DNA of 64,000 bases from NCBI GenBank assembly GCA_018396675.1, contig JAGTQX010000012.1:182859-246858 (forward strand), given 5' to 3'. Source of the DNA: Candidatus Bathyarchaeota archaeon. GTDB lineage: Archaea; Thermoproteota; Bathyarchaeia; Bathyarchaeales; Bathycorpusculaceae. Positions within the stretch are counted from its first letter, which is position 1, and the number at the start of each line of letters is the position of its first letter. Under the pieces are notes generated by a model, which was given only the letters and a program-made list of their open reading frames with translations, did no database searches and was not told where the DNA came from. This document shows positions 10,128 through 18,380 of the stretch, piece after piece. The position numbers and the translations under genes were made by a program.

Positions 10128-11222
10128 ATGGAGACTGCGAGATTGGCTGAAATTCGTGTGGCGGTAGTCGGTGTCGGCAACTCTGCGTCCGCCCTAATAC
10201 AAGGCGTCGAATACTACAAGAACGCCAAAGAAAACGAGACAGTTCCAGGACTTATGCACGTGAACTTCGGCGGTTACCATGTAAGAGACATACGCTTTGT
10301 TGCAGCTTTTGATGTGTCCAAAAGCAAAATCGGCAAAGACTTGTCCGAGGCAATCTTTACAGAGCCAAACTGCTGCGTCAAATTTGCAAACGTGCCGCCT
10401 TTAGGCGTAAAGGTTTCCCCTGGGCCAATTCTAGACGGAGTGGCAGAGCACATGAAAAAGCCTTTTAATGCATATGATGGCGGTGCGGTTGAACGCGAGG
10501 ACATAATTAAAGTTTTGAAAGATTCTGGGGCTGAAATTCTTGTAAATTATTTGCCCGTTGGAAGCTATAATGCCACGCGTTTTTACGCACAAGCGGCTTT
10601 GGATGCCGGATGCGCCTTAGTAAACTGTATGCCTGAATTTATTGCTTCAAATGAAGCTTGGAGCAAAAAATTCGAAGAGAAAAAGCTTCCCGTTGCCGGC
10701 GACGATGTCAAAAGTCAGCTTGGCGCAACAATACTGCATAGGAACCTTGTAAGGCTGTGCGTTGACAGAGGCGTAATTGTTGACGAAACTTATCAGTTGA
10801 ATTTAGGTGGCGACACGGATTTTTTAAACATGACTGTTGAGGAACGCTTGAAAACGAAACGTGTAAGTAAAACTGAAGCCGTCAAAAGCCTCGTGCCATA
10901 TGATTTGCCAACGCGAATAGGGCCGTCAGATTATGTGCCGTTTCTTGAAAACAAAAAAATATGTTACATCTGGCTTAAGGGTAGAAAATTCGGTGACAGA
11001 CCACTGACAATAACAGTTAAACTTGAAGTTGAAGATTCCCCGAACAGTGCAGGCGTGGTAATCGACGTAATCCGTGCCGTAAAACTGGCTCTAGACCGCA
11101 AAATAGCCGGCCCCTTAATCAGCATATCATCATACGCTTTTAAGCATCCACCTATACAAGTTCCAGATCCTGTTGCAAAAGAGTGGGTTGAAGAGTACAT
11201 AAAAGGCAATAGAGAACGTTAG
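10128..11222 (+). CDS. ino1: Myo-inositol-1-phosphate synthase
   Basis: Converts glucose 6-phosphate to inositol 1-phosphate using NAD. In archaea this supplies the inositol headgroup of phospholipids (archaetidylinositol phosphate) and solutes. The N-terminal dinucleotide fold (VVGVGNSASALIQG, residues 14-27) and the catalytic blocks NYLPVGS, AGDDVKSQLGATILHR (about 200) and LNLGGDTDFLNM (about 228) are all present. At 364 residues it is of archaeal/actinobacterial length, not the 500-residue eukaryal form. The lipid genes at 28-32 kb and 59 kb use the same end product, archaeal phospholipid. Confidence 0.93.
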   Translation: METARLAEIRVAVVGVGNSASALIQGVEYYKNAKENETVPGLMHVNFGGYHVRDIRFVAAFDVSKSKIGKDLSEAIFTEPNCCVKFANVPPLGVKVSPGPILDGVAEHMKKPFNAYDGGAVEREDIIKVLKDSGAEILVNYLPVGSYNATRFYAQAALDAGCALVNCMPEFIASNEAWSKKFEEKKLPVAGDDVKSQLGATILHRNLVRLCVDRGVIVDETYQLNLGGDTDFLNMTVEERLKTKRVSKTEAVKSLVPYDLPTRIGPSDYVPFLENKKICYIWLKGRKFGDRPLTITVKLEVEDSPNSAGVVIDVIRAVKLALDRKIAGPLISISSYAFKHPPIQVPDPVAKEWVEEYIKGNRER

Positions 11223-11231
11223 CTCACCTTT

Positions 11232-11486
11232 TTAGCCGATGGCTTCTAAAACTGCAAGCGTATTGCAAATCGCTGACACCCATCTCAAGTACGAGTTTAC
11301 TGCTGCGCGTAAAGCAACGGTGTCCTTTGCATCAAAAATCAAAACTAAAAACGGTTCTTCTATTTTTAGGTGCACCTTTGAACGTGGTGTTGCTGGCTTT
11401 GCTGCTTCTGGTGCTAACGCCACGTTGATTATTTTCAAGTTTTTTTCGGATGGAAATTCTAAACGCAAAATTGCTCTAGCTCTCAT
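11232..11486 (-). CDS. pcc1: KEOPS complex Pcc1-like subunit
   Basis: An 84-residue protein with the Pcc1 pattern: an N-terminal beta strand (ARAILRLEFP), a central strand pair, and the C-terminal helix with LRAAVNSYLRWVSAI. Pcc1 is the dimerising subunit of KEOPS, which makes the N6-threonylcarbamoyl group on A37 of ANN-decoding tRNAs. It overlaps the end of the Brix gene by 11 bases and is the last gene of the proteasome/exosome superoperon, a conserved archaeal position. The prefoldin beta gene that often follows in other archaea is not here. Confidence 0.85.
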   Translation of the reverse strand: MRARAILRLEFPSEKNLKIINVALAPEAAKPATPRSKVHLKIEEPFLVLIFDAKDTVALRAAVNSYLRWVSAICNTLAVLEAIG

Positions 11487-12045
11487 GAGTCAAATCCCAT
11501 ATTAGATGTGAAACTTTAATTCTTGGGCCTATCTCTATCATTTCTGGGATAGTTTCAAAAGTGATGATTAAGCCTTCCGGTGACTCTGTTTTAAGTCGCA
11601 TTAGAGCGTTATATTTCGTATATGTTTCTTCGCGTAAGAGAAGTGGGATTTCAAAAAATTCTGAAAGCGCTTTCTCTAACTTTTTTACTTCTGCTGTCTG
11701 GCTCTGCGCTGTTCCTTCAATTGCTAAAGATTTTATTTTTCTTTCATGTTGCCTTGTTTGCGGGAATTCTCTTCGAAGTTTTACGCTTTTTAAATAAATT
11801 AGCGGTGGGAAGGGCTTTAAGCAGTTTTCACTTAACGTGTATAATTCAATTTTCCCGGGGCCACTCTTCCAACAGTCAATAACAGCTACCTTTGCGGCGT
11901 TAAGTTCTGTGGCTTTTTCAGCCAGACCGTCGAGGCTCAATTTTCCACGATTCATCCTTAAAACGTTCGGAATTGTTTGGGATAAATCTCTGCAGAATGT
12001 TCTTATGCCTTGTGTTGGTCTTCGTGAAGTTGTTAAAAGTATCAA
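11476..12045 (-). CDS. Brix-domain ribosome biogenesis protein
   Basis: A 189-residue archaeal Brix protein, related to eukaryal Imp4/Rpf/Brx factors in rRNA processing and large-subunit assembly. The diagnostic start is LLTTSRRPTQGIRTFCRDL, followed by an RMNRGK segment. The C-terminal half has the expected strand-rich pattern with TFETIPEMIEIGPRIKV. The start is TTG 12045, six bases after the L37Ae stop, so translation is probably coupled. Brix and L37Ae are usually separated by the RNA polymerase subunit gene rpoP; that gene is absent here. Confidence 0.88.
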   Translation of the reverse strand: MILLTTSRRPTQGIRTFCRDLSQTIPNVLRMNRGKLSLDGLAEKATELNAAKVAVIDCWKSGPGKIELYTLSENCLKPFPPLIYLKSVKLRREFPQTRQHERKIKSLAIEGTAQSQTAEVKKLEKALSEFFEIPLLLREETYTKYNALMRLKTESPEGLIITFETIPEMIEIGPRIKVSHLIWDLTHES

Positions 12046-12051
12046 TTCCGC

Positions 12052-12360
12052 CTATTCTTCTTCCGCGGTTGTTGATGTTGTTGCCTCAACCTCTTCTATG
12101 GCAGCGCCTTTAGCTACGCGTTTGGCTACAATTCCAAGTTTTGTGGTTGGCGTGTAAGCTCCACCAGTGAAAGTATAACCGCATTTTTTGCATTTCCACA
12201 AGCCTACGCTTATCCTTTTTACTCTTGGCAGTCCACATTGGGGGCATTTGTGGTCTTTTTTCATTTCTGTAACTATTTTTACGTAACGTTTTCTAACGGT
12301 TGCTCCGTAGCGGGGACCGAGCCCTCTTGTCGGTCCAACTTTTTTCGTTCCTTTTCCCAT
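12052..12360 (-). CDS. rpl37ae: 50S ribosomal protein L37Ae (eL43)
   Basis: An archaeal/eukaryal-specific large-subunit protein with a zinc ribbon: CPQC at about residues 39-42 and CKKC at about 57-60. The N-terminal basic segment (GKGTKKVGPTRGLGPRYGATVRKR, in part) and the GGAY that follows the second knuckle are family hallmarks. The tail (after residue 80) is extended, acidic and Thr/Ala-rich, which may be lineage-specific. It is five bases downstream of the rrp42 gene. Confidence 0.95.
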   Translation of the reverse strand: MGKGTKKVGPTRGLGPRYGATVRKRYVKIVTEMKKDHKCPQCGLPRVKRISVGLWKCKKCGYTFTGGAYTPTTKLGIVAKRVAKGAAIEEVEATTSTTAEEE

Positions 12361-12364
12361 TTTT

Positions 12365-13156
12365 TCACCATCCTAGTTTCTTGCGCAATTCGTCAGCTTT
12401 TTCTCTTGCGATTTGAGCCGCGTCAAAAATTTGTTTCGGTGTAAAGTATCCGCTTCCTCCTTTTTGCACCGCACATATGTTTCCGTCGTCGTCCACCGTA
12501 ATTGTTATTCTTGCATCCATTATCTGCTCCTCATCAAGCCAAGGGTCAACCACAAGCTTATCATTTATCTTCGCAAACGTGACTGCTATTGGATGCTTTC
12601 GAACTGGAAGCTCCGTGTAACCGGGTTTAAATTTTACTTCACCATCTTCGATTTCGTAGTTCGTCATTTTCGTGTTAAGTAAAGCAGCTAACGCTGCTAG
12701 TGCCGATGCGTCAATTAGGTTTCCATCGTGGTTAAGTACGTAAACGTCCACGAAAACTACAAAAACTTTCTTGCCGGGTTCTATGCATAGTTTCTCCGTG
12801 TCGATGGCTTTTGACTCTCTTATTCCCCTGTCGACAACTCTTGCCAACTCAATCGAGTTTTCGTCTGGCGGTCCAGGCTCGAATGTTGGTGATGCAAGCG
12901 GCACAAGTTCAGCGTTTACTGTTAAGACTCCTTCATTTGGTGTGTCTGGAAATGGTTCTCCTGTTTCTATTTTTACTCCGGCCATGACTTCAGTTTTTCC
13001 GAGAAGAACTCTTGCTGAGCCCTCAGCCTTCTCGATTATTCCTTGTTCAATTTTTATCTCCCTGTAATCGTTTAAACCTCTTCCATCGAGTCTTTTACCT
13101 TTATCAATTAGCTGTGCTATTTGCTTTTGTTTTACGCGGACAACTATCGTTGACAT
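12365..13156 (-). CDS. rrp42: Exosome complex subunit Rrp42
   Basis: The non-catalytic RNase PH-fold subunit of the archaeal exosome. With Rrp41 it forms the hexameric ring that degrades and tails RNA 3' ends. The family pattern is clear at 263 residues: LDGRGLNDYR near residue 23, GEPFPDTPNEG near 67, an RVVDRGIRES segment near 108 and a C-terminal GSGYFTPKQI. The start ATG overlaps the last base of the rrp41 stop. Its position after rrp41 and before L37Ae is the standard archaeal order. Confidence 0.95.
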   Translation of the reverse strand: MSTIVVRVKQKQIAQLIDKGKRLDGRGLNDYREIKIEQGIIEKAEGSARVLLGKTEVMAGVKIETGEPFPDTPNEGVLTVNAELVPLASPTFEPGPPDENSIELARVVDRGIRESKAIDTEKLCIEPGKKVFVVFVDVYVLNHDGNLIDASALAALAALLNTKMTNYEIEDGEVKFKPGYTELPVRKHPIAVTFAKINDKLVVDPWLDEEQIMDARITITVDDDGNICAVQKGGSGYFTPKQIFDAAQIAREKADELRKKLGW

Positions 13157-13890
13157 TATTCTTCAACCTCCTTTACGCTTATGTACTTGGCCCTTAAGGC
13201 TTCCTTCTGGAGCGTGTAAATTTTTTTGCACCCTTCAATTGCAAGGTTTATTGCGTTTTCGAATTCTTCCTGCGTCAGTATTCCATCCATCTGCAATAAT
13301 GTTACAACTCCCAAGTTTGGCATAAACGCCACCGGAACATCTGCAGAGCCAACTTTGTCTTCGGTGTCCATTAAATCCAAAACTATGGTGTCGTCGACTT
13401 TTCCAGCGGAACATGCTACAACTAAATCTCGCATTGGGATTCCCGCGTCAGCCAAAGCCAACGAAGCGGCGGTTATGCTTGCGCAGCGTGTGCTTCCATC
13501 AGCTTGCAAAACTTCAACGAAAACGTCTATAGCCGTTCTAGGGTAGTATTCCACGAAAATTGCTGGTTCAATAGCTTCCCTAATAACCTTCGACAGTTCT
13601 ATTTCTCGTCTCGACGGTGCTGGAGATTTGCGTTCCTGAACAGAGAAAGGTGCCATGTGGTAACGACATCTTAAAACCATTCGGTCCGGCAGAGCCATAT
13701 GCTTTGGATGCAATTCTTTTGGACCGTAAACGGCCGCTAAAATTTTGTTTTTGCCCTGCTCAATGTAAGCTGAACCGTCAGCATTAGAGAGAATGCCCAC
13801 CTCAATTTTTATCGGCCTAAGCTCGTCTGGCTTTCTTCCGTCAAGCCTTAAACCTTTTTTATCAATTAGCTTTTCAGTTTTTTGACTCAT
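13156..13890 (-). CDS. rrp41: Exosome complex exonuclease subunit Rrp41
   Basis: The catalytic phosphorolytic RNase PH subunit of the exosome. It releases nucleoside diphosphates from RNA 3' ends and can run in reverse. The basic RNA-binding/phosphate pocket ([11 protein letters not shown] near residue 17, [13 protein letters not shown] near 70), [25 protein letters not shown] (about 123-147, in part) and the acidic [15 protein letters not shown] site are present. The 244-residue length is standard. It overlaps rrp4 by 17 bases, so the two are translated together. Confidence 0.95.
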   Translation of the reverse strand: MSQKTEKLIDKKGLRLDGRKPDELRPIKIEVGILSNADGSAYIEQGKNKILAAVYGPKELHPKHMALPDRMVLRCRYHMAPFSVQERKSPAPSRREIELSKVIREAIEPAIFVEYYPRTAIDVFVEVLQADGSTRCASITAASLALADAGIPMRDLVVACSAGKVDDTIVLDLMDTEDKVGSADVPVAFMPNLGVVTLLQMDGILTQEEFENAINLAIEGCKKIYTLQKEALRAKYISVKEVEE

Positions 13891-14593
13891 CTTTACCTAC
13901 CTCCCTTTTCTCTTTTTCCTTTTTTATCATCTGTGATATGCGGTCTGTTAGTCCTGTTATGTGAGATTCCTCCTCGATTTTACGTATTGCCATCATGGCT
14001 AATTCTTCGTCTTCCAAGTTTTTGCCAGTAATCAGTATTATTCCGTTGTGTCCAAGTATCGCTTGGCATCCCGTCTCCTGTTTTATCATTGATATCATTG
14101 AGCCCTTCTTCCCTATCACTCGTGGAATCTTTGTAGGCGTCACCTTCACTATTTGTCCACGAGTTATTTTTCCAAGTCCCGGCTCGTCCACGCTTAACTG
14201 AGGATTGTGCGTCCTGTCATAAGAGACTATTTTCGCAACGACAAGATCTCCCACGTCTAGAACTTCAGTTAAATCGTTTTTCTGCGGTTTAAATGGTCTG
14301 TTAAGAACTTCCGAAGCTCTCAAAATGGCTTCGTACGGCGAGTTTATGTCCACCGTCCACCCGTTAAAGCCAACTTCGACTACTGTTCCTATCACGATGT
14401 CTCCAACACGTGGGATGTAAAAAGCTCTAAGGGCGACGACATTTATCTTTTTATCTTCGTATTCTACAAGTCCAGTTCTTGCCGCGTAAATTTTGTTTTC
14501 CTCTTTGTAAGTATTTTCGCCGGCTATGTAATCGCCTTCAGCCAGCAAATCTCCTGGAGTTACAAGCTGTCTTTTTTCAAAAAATGTTGGCAT
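13874..14593 (-). CDS. rrp4: Exosome RNA-binding cap subunit Rrp4
   Basis: The S1/KH cap protein that sits on the exosome ring and feeds RNA to Rrp41. The N-terminal [16 protein letters not shown] block is followed by an S1 domain ([20 protein letters not shown], about residues 65-85) and a KH domain with the [14 protein letters not shown] loop (about 150). ATG 14593 starts exactly at the conserved N-terminus; a five-residue upstream extension (from 14608) is possible. The gene overlaps rrp41 and follows the SBDS gene. Confidence 0.94.
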   Translation of the reverse strand: MPTFFEKRQLVTPGDLLAEGDYIAGENTYKEENKIYAARTGLVEYEDKKINVVALRAFYIPRVGDIVIGTVVEVGFNGWTVDINSPYEAILRASEVLNRPFKPQKNDLTEVLDVGDLVVAKIVSYDRTHNPQLSVDEPGLGKITRGQIVKVTPTKIPRVIGKKGSMISMIKQETGCQAILGHNGIILITGKNLEDEELAMMAIRKIEEESHITGLTDRISQMIKKEKEKREVGKDESKN

Positions 14594-14627
14594 GAAACAC
14601 ACATCCAAACCATATACTCTTCATACG

Positions 14628-15317
14628 TTAGGATATTATTTTTGCTTCTGCGTTTCCCTTGGTTACATCTCCGATTTTTTCAAGGAAAGGTCCATAGAGA
14701 CCTGCGGGCATTTCTAGAATGCCATACCATGAACCATCTGCTCGCCACTCTTCACGTTTTATTGTTCCCATTGCTTTCACTGTTCCGTAGGCCTTTGCCG
14801 CGTATTCTGCGGGTATATGGACGCTTACTGAAACTTGTTCCATTTTTAATGGGAGAATCTGTCGCAACAGTTTAATGATTTCTCTTGCCTGCTCTTCGGT
14901 TGCCTTGAACGGGTCTATGGAATAGTGGATCTGTTCCATTGCTTGCTCAATGCGCATTGGTGGATGTGGAAGGTTAGTACGTGGGTCCACGCATTGTCTT
15001 GATATAAAGGCTATTATCTGTCTTCTTTTTTCTTCAATCATTTTTCTGCGTTGTTCCGTTGTAAGCTGCAACGTTCCCTTTTTTAGGATTATGTCTGCCA
15101 CTTTAAGCGGGTCTGTTATGCCGAAGGCTTTTCTGACCGCCTCTTCAGAAACTTTTGTTCCTTTGTTAGCGTCTGAGAATATAGTTTCAGCAGCTAAAAC
15201 CTCTGTTATAGAAGAGATTTTTCCTAAACGGTAATCCAGCGCCTTGTCCGGTTTTACCAGAACTTCGAAATGTTCATTATCCTTTGTAATGCGCGCAACA
15301 GTGTATTTTTCTCCCAT
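14628..15317 (-). CDS. sbds: Ribosome maturation factor SBDS
   Basis: Orthologue of the Shwachman-Bodian-Diamond protein. In eukaryotes it works with EFL1 to release the anti-association factor from 60S subunits; the archaeal protein is presumed to act on 50S maturation. Three domains are seen in 229 residues: an N-terminal FYSH domain (EHFEVLVKPDKALDYRLG), a helical middle with QRRKMIEEKRRQIIAFI, and a ferredoxin-like C-terminal domain. It lies seven bases after psmA in the same operon. Confidence 0.93.
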   Translation of the reverse strand: MGEKYTVARITKDNEHFEVLVKPDKALDYRLGKISSITEVLAAETIFSDANKGTKVSEEAVRKAFGITDPLKVADIILKKGTLQLTTEQRRKMIEEKRRQIIAFISRQCVDPRTNLPHPPMRIEQAMEQIHYSIDPFKATEEQAREIIKLLRQILPLKMEQVSVSVHIPAEYAAKAYGTVKAMGTIKREEWRADGSWYGILEMPAGLYGPFLEKIGDVTKGNAEAKIIS

Positions 15318-15324
15318 TTCAGTT

Positions 15325-16053
15325 TCACTTGCCTGCGCCCGCTTTCTTTATGTAACCCTCAATTTTCTCGTCGCTTAACATTTCAATTTTTCTCGTTTCG
15401 GATGGAATTACCGCTATTTTTATTCTGGGCGGAAGTTGTCGCGCCTCAAGAGCCTTCACTAAACATTTAACTGCAAGCTTAATCGTGTCTTCTAACTTCA
15501 TATCCTCGCGGTATTCTTCCTTCAGAATAGCCATCACGGTGTCTCTTCCAGCACCAACAGCGGTTGCTTTGTGTCCCTTATAGGTTCCGCTTGGATGCGT
15601 TATGAATATGCGGTTTCCGGTTTTATCAACTCCACCAAAAACAAGCGAAACACCGAAGGGTCTTACACCTGCATGTTGTGTATAAAGCTGTTGTATATCG
15701 CATATGCGTTTTGTTACGACCTCGACATCTATTGGCTCGTCGTAGGTTAACCTGTTGCTCTGTGCATATAATCGTGCTTGGTCAATCAAAACCCTAGCGT
15801 CTGAACTTAAGCCCACTATGGCAGCGCCTATGTGGTCGTCAATTTTGAAAATTTTCCATGACGACTCGGACTCTTCAAGAAGCTCAACAGTTTCTTCGGC
15901 GCCTAAAACAACTCCCTCGGGGCATTTTATTCCTATGATTGTTGCTCCCCGATTAACTAGCTCCATCGCATATTCAACTTGGAAAAGTCTACCATCCGGT
16001 GAGAAAACGGTTATTGCACGGTCGTATGCTCCTGGAGCCGCAAACACTGACAT
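15325..16053 (-). CDS. psmA: Proteasome alpha subunit
   Basis: The outer-ring subunit of the 20S proteasome. The archaeal alpha signature is present: YDRAITVFSPDGRLFQVEYAM (residues 9-29, in part), followed by the RGATIIGIK strand, and no catalytic N-terminal Thr, as expected. ATG 16053 is chosen because a GAGGT ribosome-binding site lies 9 bases upstream. It is the first gene of the eight-gene superoperon psmA-sbds-rrp4-rrp41-rrp42-L37Ae-brix-pcc1. The beta subunit is not in the window. Confidence 0.95.
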   Translation of the reverse strand: MSVFAAPGAYDRAITVFSPDGRLFQVEYAMELVNRGATIIGIKCPEGVVLGAEETVELLEESESSWKIFKIDDHIGAAIVGLSSDARVLIDQARLYAQSNRLTYDEPIDVEVVTKRICDIQQLYTQHAGVRPFGVSLVFGGVDKTGNRIFITHPSGTYKGHKATAVGAGRDTVMAILKEEYREDMKLEDTIKLAVKCLVKALEARQLPPRIKIAVIPSETRKIEMLSDEKIEGYIKKAGAGK

Positions 16054-16095
16054 CAAATATCAACCTCACACTAACTAAACACTTTCAGAACACTC

Positions 16096-16101
16096 ATATA
16101 A
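16096..16101 (-). promoter_or_regulatory. Likely TATA box of the psmA superoperon
   Basis: Read on the minus strand this is TTATAT, about 45 bases before the psmA start, leaving room for a short leader with the GAGGT ribosome-binding site. A second A/T-rich element (TTTTTAGTTAAG, minus strand, near 16105-16116) is an alternative. Confidence 0.4.
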
Positions 16102-16165
16102 CAACTTAACTAAAAACCTTTTCCTAAGTCTTTTTTGACTTTTCCTTAGTGGTCTGTTTTAGTAC

Positions 16166-16451
16166 CTACTTTCGCTTTCTAAAGAGCATTATATCATTGT
16201 GATGGCATACATACTCGAAGCCCGATTGAATCAGTTTTCCAGCTTCTTCAATGGTTGCTGCGGTTGCGAAGTGATATTTGTCGCCTTCAAAGTTTACAAG
16301 CTGTATAGATTAAAGTGTTCTTAATGTTTCTATGGCCAAGAATGTGCATGACATAGGGGATATCTTTCGTTCTGGCATGTTCCATGGTGACTTTCCAGTG
16401 TCTTAACGTGTGTAATGTTATTTTCCCTATTCTGGGGTTTTTGAAGTTTAG
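16166..16451 (-). pseudogene. Decayed tyrosine recombinase (archaeal integrase) C-terminal remnant
   Basis: Read on the minus strand, the otherwise empty 491-base gap encodes the end of an archaeal XerC/D-type integrase. The frame open from 16451 gives NPRIGKITLHTLRHWKVT, MHILGHRNIKNTLIYT, with the catalytic HxxR, the LGH box and the terminal Tyr. Near 16303 two bases (CA) appear lost. The next frame continues the same protein: QLVNFEGDKYHFATAAT, then EEAGKLIQSGFEYVC and a stop at 16166. A stop codon lies just upstream of 16451 and the N-terminal domain is gone. It is thus a truncated, frameshifted relic of a mobile element. No flanking tRNA or attachment repeat is visible. Confidence 0.8.
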
Positions 16452-16547
16452 TTAGAATTATGATTAATTTTTAGAAATTTTTATGCGCAAAATTTTAAAA
16501 AACACAGTATATATGTTTTCTTAATAAACGCTAAAGCGTGAGAAAAT
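16452..16547. other. A/T-rich intergenic region before secreted-protein genes
   Basis: About 95 bases with no coding signal, very A/T-rich (AAATTTTTATGCGCAAAATTTTAAAAAACA-like, in part). It must contain the promoter of the 16548 gene; TATATAT near 16508-16513 is the best TATA candidate, with TSS close to the start codon. Confidence 0.4.
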
Positions 16548-18362
16548 ATGTTGGAGACTAAACTTTCACCCATTGCCACGATAGCAATCATCTTTGTTTC
16601 AGCAATGTTTGGACTTTACAGAATCCCTCTTTCAAACGCAGCCGAATCTACCGTTAATGCCAATCCGAGGATCATTTATTGGCCTGCGCCTCAAGTATGG
16701 CAAACAGAATATGGACATATCATGTGGAATTCTGGAGGCATTGACGCTACAAGCATCGCATGGTCACCCTCTGGAGAGATACTATTTATAGCTGGTTCTG
16801 ACCGTTTTGTGGTGATTAACGCAAGCACTTGGTCGCCGATTAGTGACTCTTGTAATCTGTGGGGCTATAGCGGTCAAGGCGTGTTTGATAGTTTTGTTAT
16901 TTCGCCAAACGACTCAAAAATATTCTATGTCAACACCAGCTATGTATTTGCTCCTTCTTCCGCAATATATTCAATGAGCTTGGGTGGTTCTGATCCAACT
17001 TTCATAACCTACGTTAATAGTTGCTCCTCATGCGTACCCACATTCTTTGACTTGTCAAGCGATGGCATGACATTGCTTTACACAGAATTTGCAGAGAACT
17101 ATTCTACATATCCCTACACCCGTTTCAGTCGCATCTGGAAAGTCAACCTCGAAACAAGTGAGAGATCACTGATTCTGGAACTTGAGGGACCAGACAACCA
17201 GATTTTCAGCGTTAGATTTTCGCCATCAGACGACAAAATAGCCTTCTCAACATACACTGGCGTTTGGATCATTAACTCCGATGGAACCCACCTAACCAGG
17301 ATTGCTGATATCTTAGAAAACAGCATTGCAATGCATTTAAATTGGGCGCCAAACGGAACAATGTTAACATACACTGAAGTTGATTACGGAGGAAGAAGTG
17401 ATTATCATCCGTATAATATTTGGTGGCCGAATAGTAACATCACCGCTATAAATGTTGACGGAAGCAACAAGCACACGATTTTTTATGGCGCCGCATGTTG
17501 GACATGGTCGCCCCTCAACGGTTCCATAGCCGCCTTCATTAAAATAATAGGCAGAGGTGTCCCGTACCTTATAGACTTAAGCCTTCCAATATCCTCCGAC
17601 CCAGACAGCGACGGAGACGGACTATCTGACCGCGAAGAAATTTTCTGCGGATACTTTAACCCGCTAGATCCTACAGACCTCTACAAAGACTACGACAATG
17701 ATGGCTTATCCAACTTGGAAGAGTACGAGTTTAACATAAAACGGAGCGGTGTTGGAACCTACCCGTTAAATCTATTAAATCCAGATACTGATGGAGATGG
17801 ACTCAGCGACGGCGTCGAAATCAAAGTTTTCCGAACAGACCCCACAAGGAGGGATACGGATGGCGACGGCATAGATGATGGCCTTGAGGCTGCAGCGACT
17901 GGGTTAAGTGCTTTTGTCTCTGTTCTGCCCGAGGGGTGGATTCGTATGACGCTTCAATGGTCAAACAAGACAATGTATGTTTCAACAAATTCTTCTGTGC
18001 TTGGCGTGGTATTTAACTCTACCAGTATGGTTTTAAGCATTTCTGTTGGCGGTCCAGATGGTACAACTGGCATAGCCAACATAACAATACCCATGGAGAT
18101 GATAACTTCTCTTTCCGCAGTTAGCGTTACGTTGGATAATCAGCCCATAGAGTTCCAAATAAACCAAGTGGGCAGCTATGCACAGATCTATGTGGAATAC
18201 CATCACAGCTTTCACGAGTTGACGGCGCATTTAAGCAGCAGCGGAGTGGGCATCGGCGGCGTAGACTTGACGGGCATAATGAGCTACTGGTGGCTTATGC
18301 TTTCAATAACCATCGTGGCAGTGGCATCCATAATCGCCTTAATCATAGTTAAACGCAGATAA
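16548..18362 (+). CDS. Secreted, membrane-anchored beta-propeller protein with calcium-type DxDxDG repeats
   Basis: An extracellular protein of 604 residues. It has an N-terminal signal peptide (hydrophobic residues 10-25, then an SNAAES-like cleavage region). A TolB/WD40-like propeller (about 40-340) shows repeated AWSPSGE, ISPNDSK, FSPSDDK and WAPNGT blade motifs. Four thrombospondin-type-3/EF-hand-like loops follow (DSDGDGLSD about 352, DYDNDGLSN about 380, DTDGDGLSD about 411, DTDGDGIDD about 435), then a beta-rich domain. A single C-terminal helix (about 580-600) ends KRR. It would face outward on the cell surface, and the loops probably bind calcium. Partner or ligand is unknown. The next gene is 18 bases downstream with the same topology. 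Confidence 0.85.
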   Translation: MLETKLSPIATIAIIFVSAMFGLYRIPLSNAAESTVNANPRIIYWPAPQVWQTEYGHIMWNSGGIDATSIAWSPSGEILFIAGSDRFVVINASTWSPISDSCNLWGYSGQGVFDSFVISPNDSKIFYVNTSYVFAPSSAIYSMSLGGSDPTFITYVNSCSSCVPTFFDLSSDGMTLLYTEFAENYSTYPYTRFSRIWKVNLETSERSLILELEGPDNQIFSVRFSPSDDKIAFSTYTGVWIINSDGTHLTRIADILENSIAMHLNWAPNGTMLTYTEVDYGGRSDYHPYNIWWPNSNITAINVDGSNKHTIFYGAACWTWSPLNGSIAAFIKIIGRGVPYLIDLSLPISSDPDSDGDGLSDREEIFCGYFNPLDPTDLYKDYDNDGLSNLEEYEFNIKRSGVGTYPLNLLNPDTDGDGLSDGVEIKVFRTDPTRRDTDGDGIDDGLEAAATGLSAFVSVLPEGWIRMTLQWSNKTMYVSTNSSVLGVVFNSTSMVLSISVGGPDGTTGIANITIPMEMITSLSAVSVTLDNQPIEFQINQVGSYAQIYVEYHHSFHELTAHLSSSGVGIGGVDLTGIMSYWWLMLSITIVAVASIIALIIVKRR

Positions 18363-18380
18363 AAAAAAGAGGGATAGCAA

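Noticed and set aside
16126-16141. AAGTC-T6-GACTT hairpin near the psmA promoter as a terminator or attachment site
   Set aside because: Only five base pairs, no clear partner elsewhere and no gene ends there in the right direction except the recombinase relic; too weak to call.
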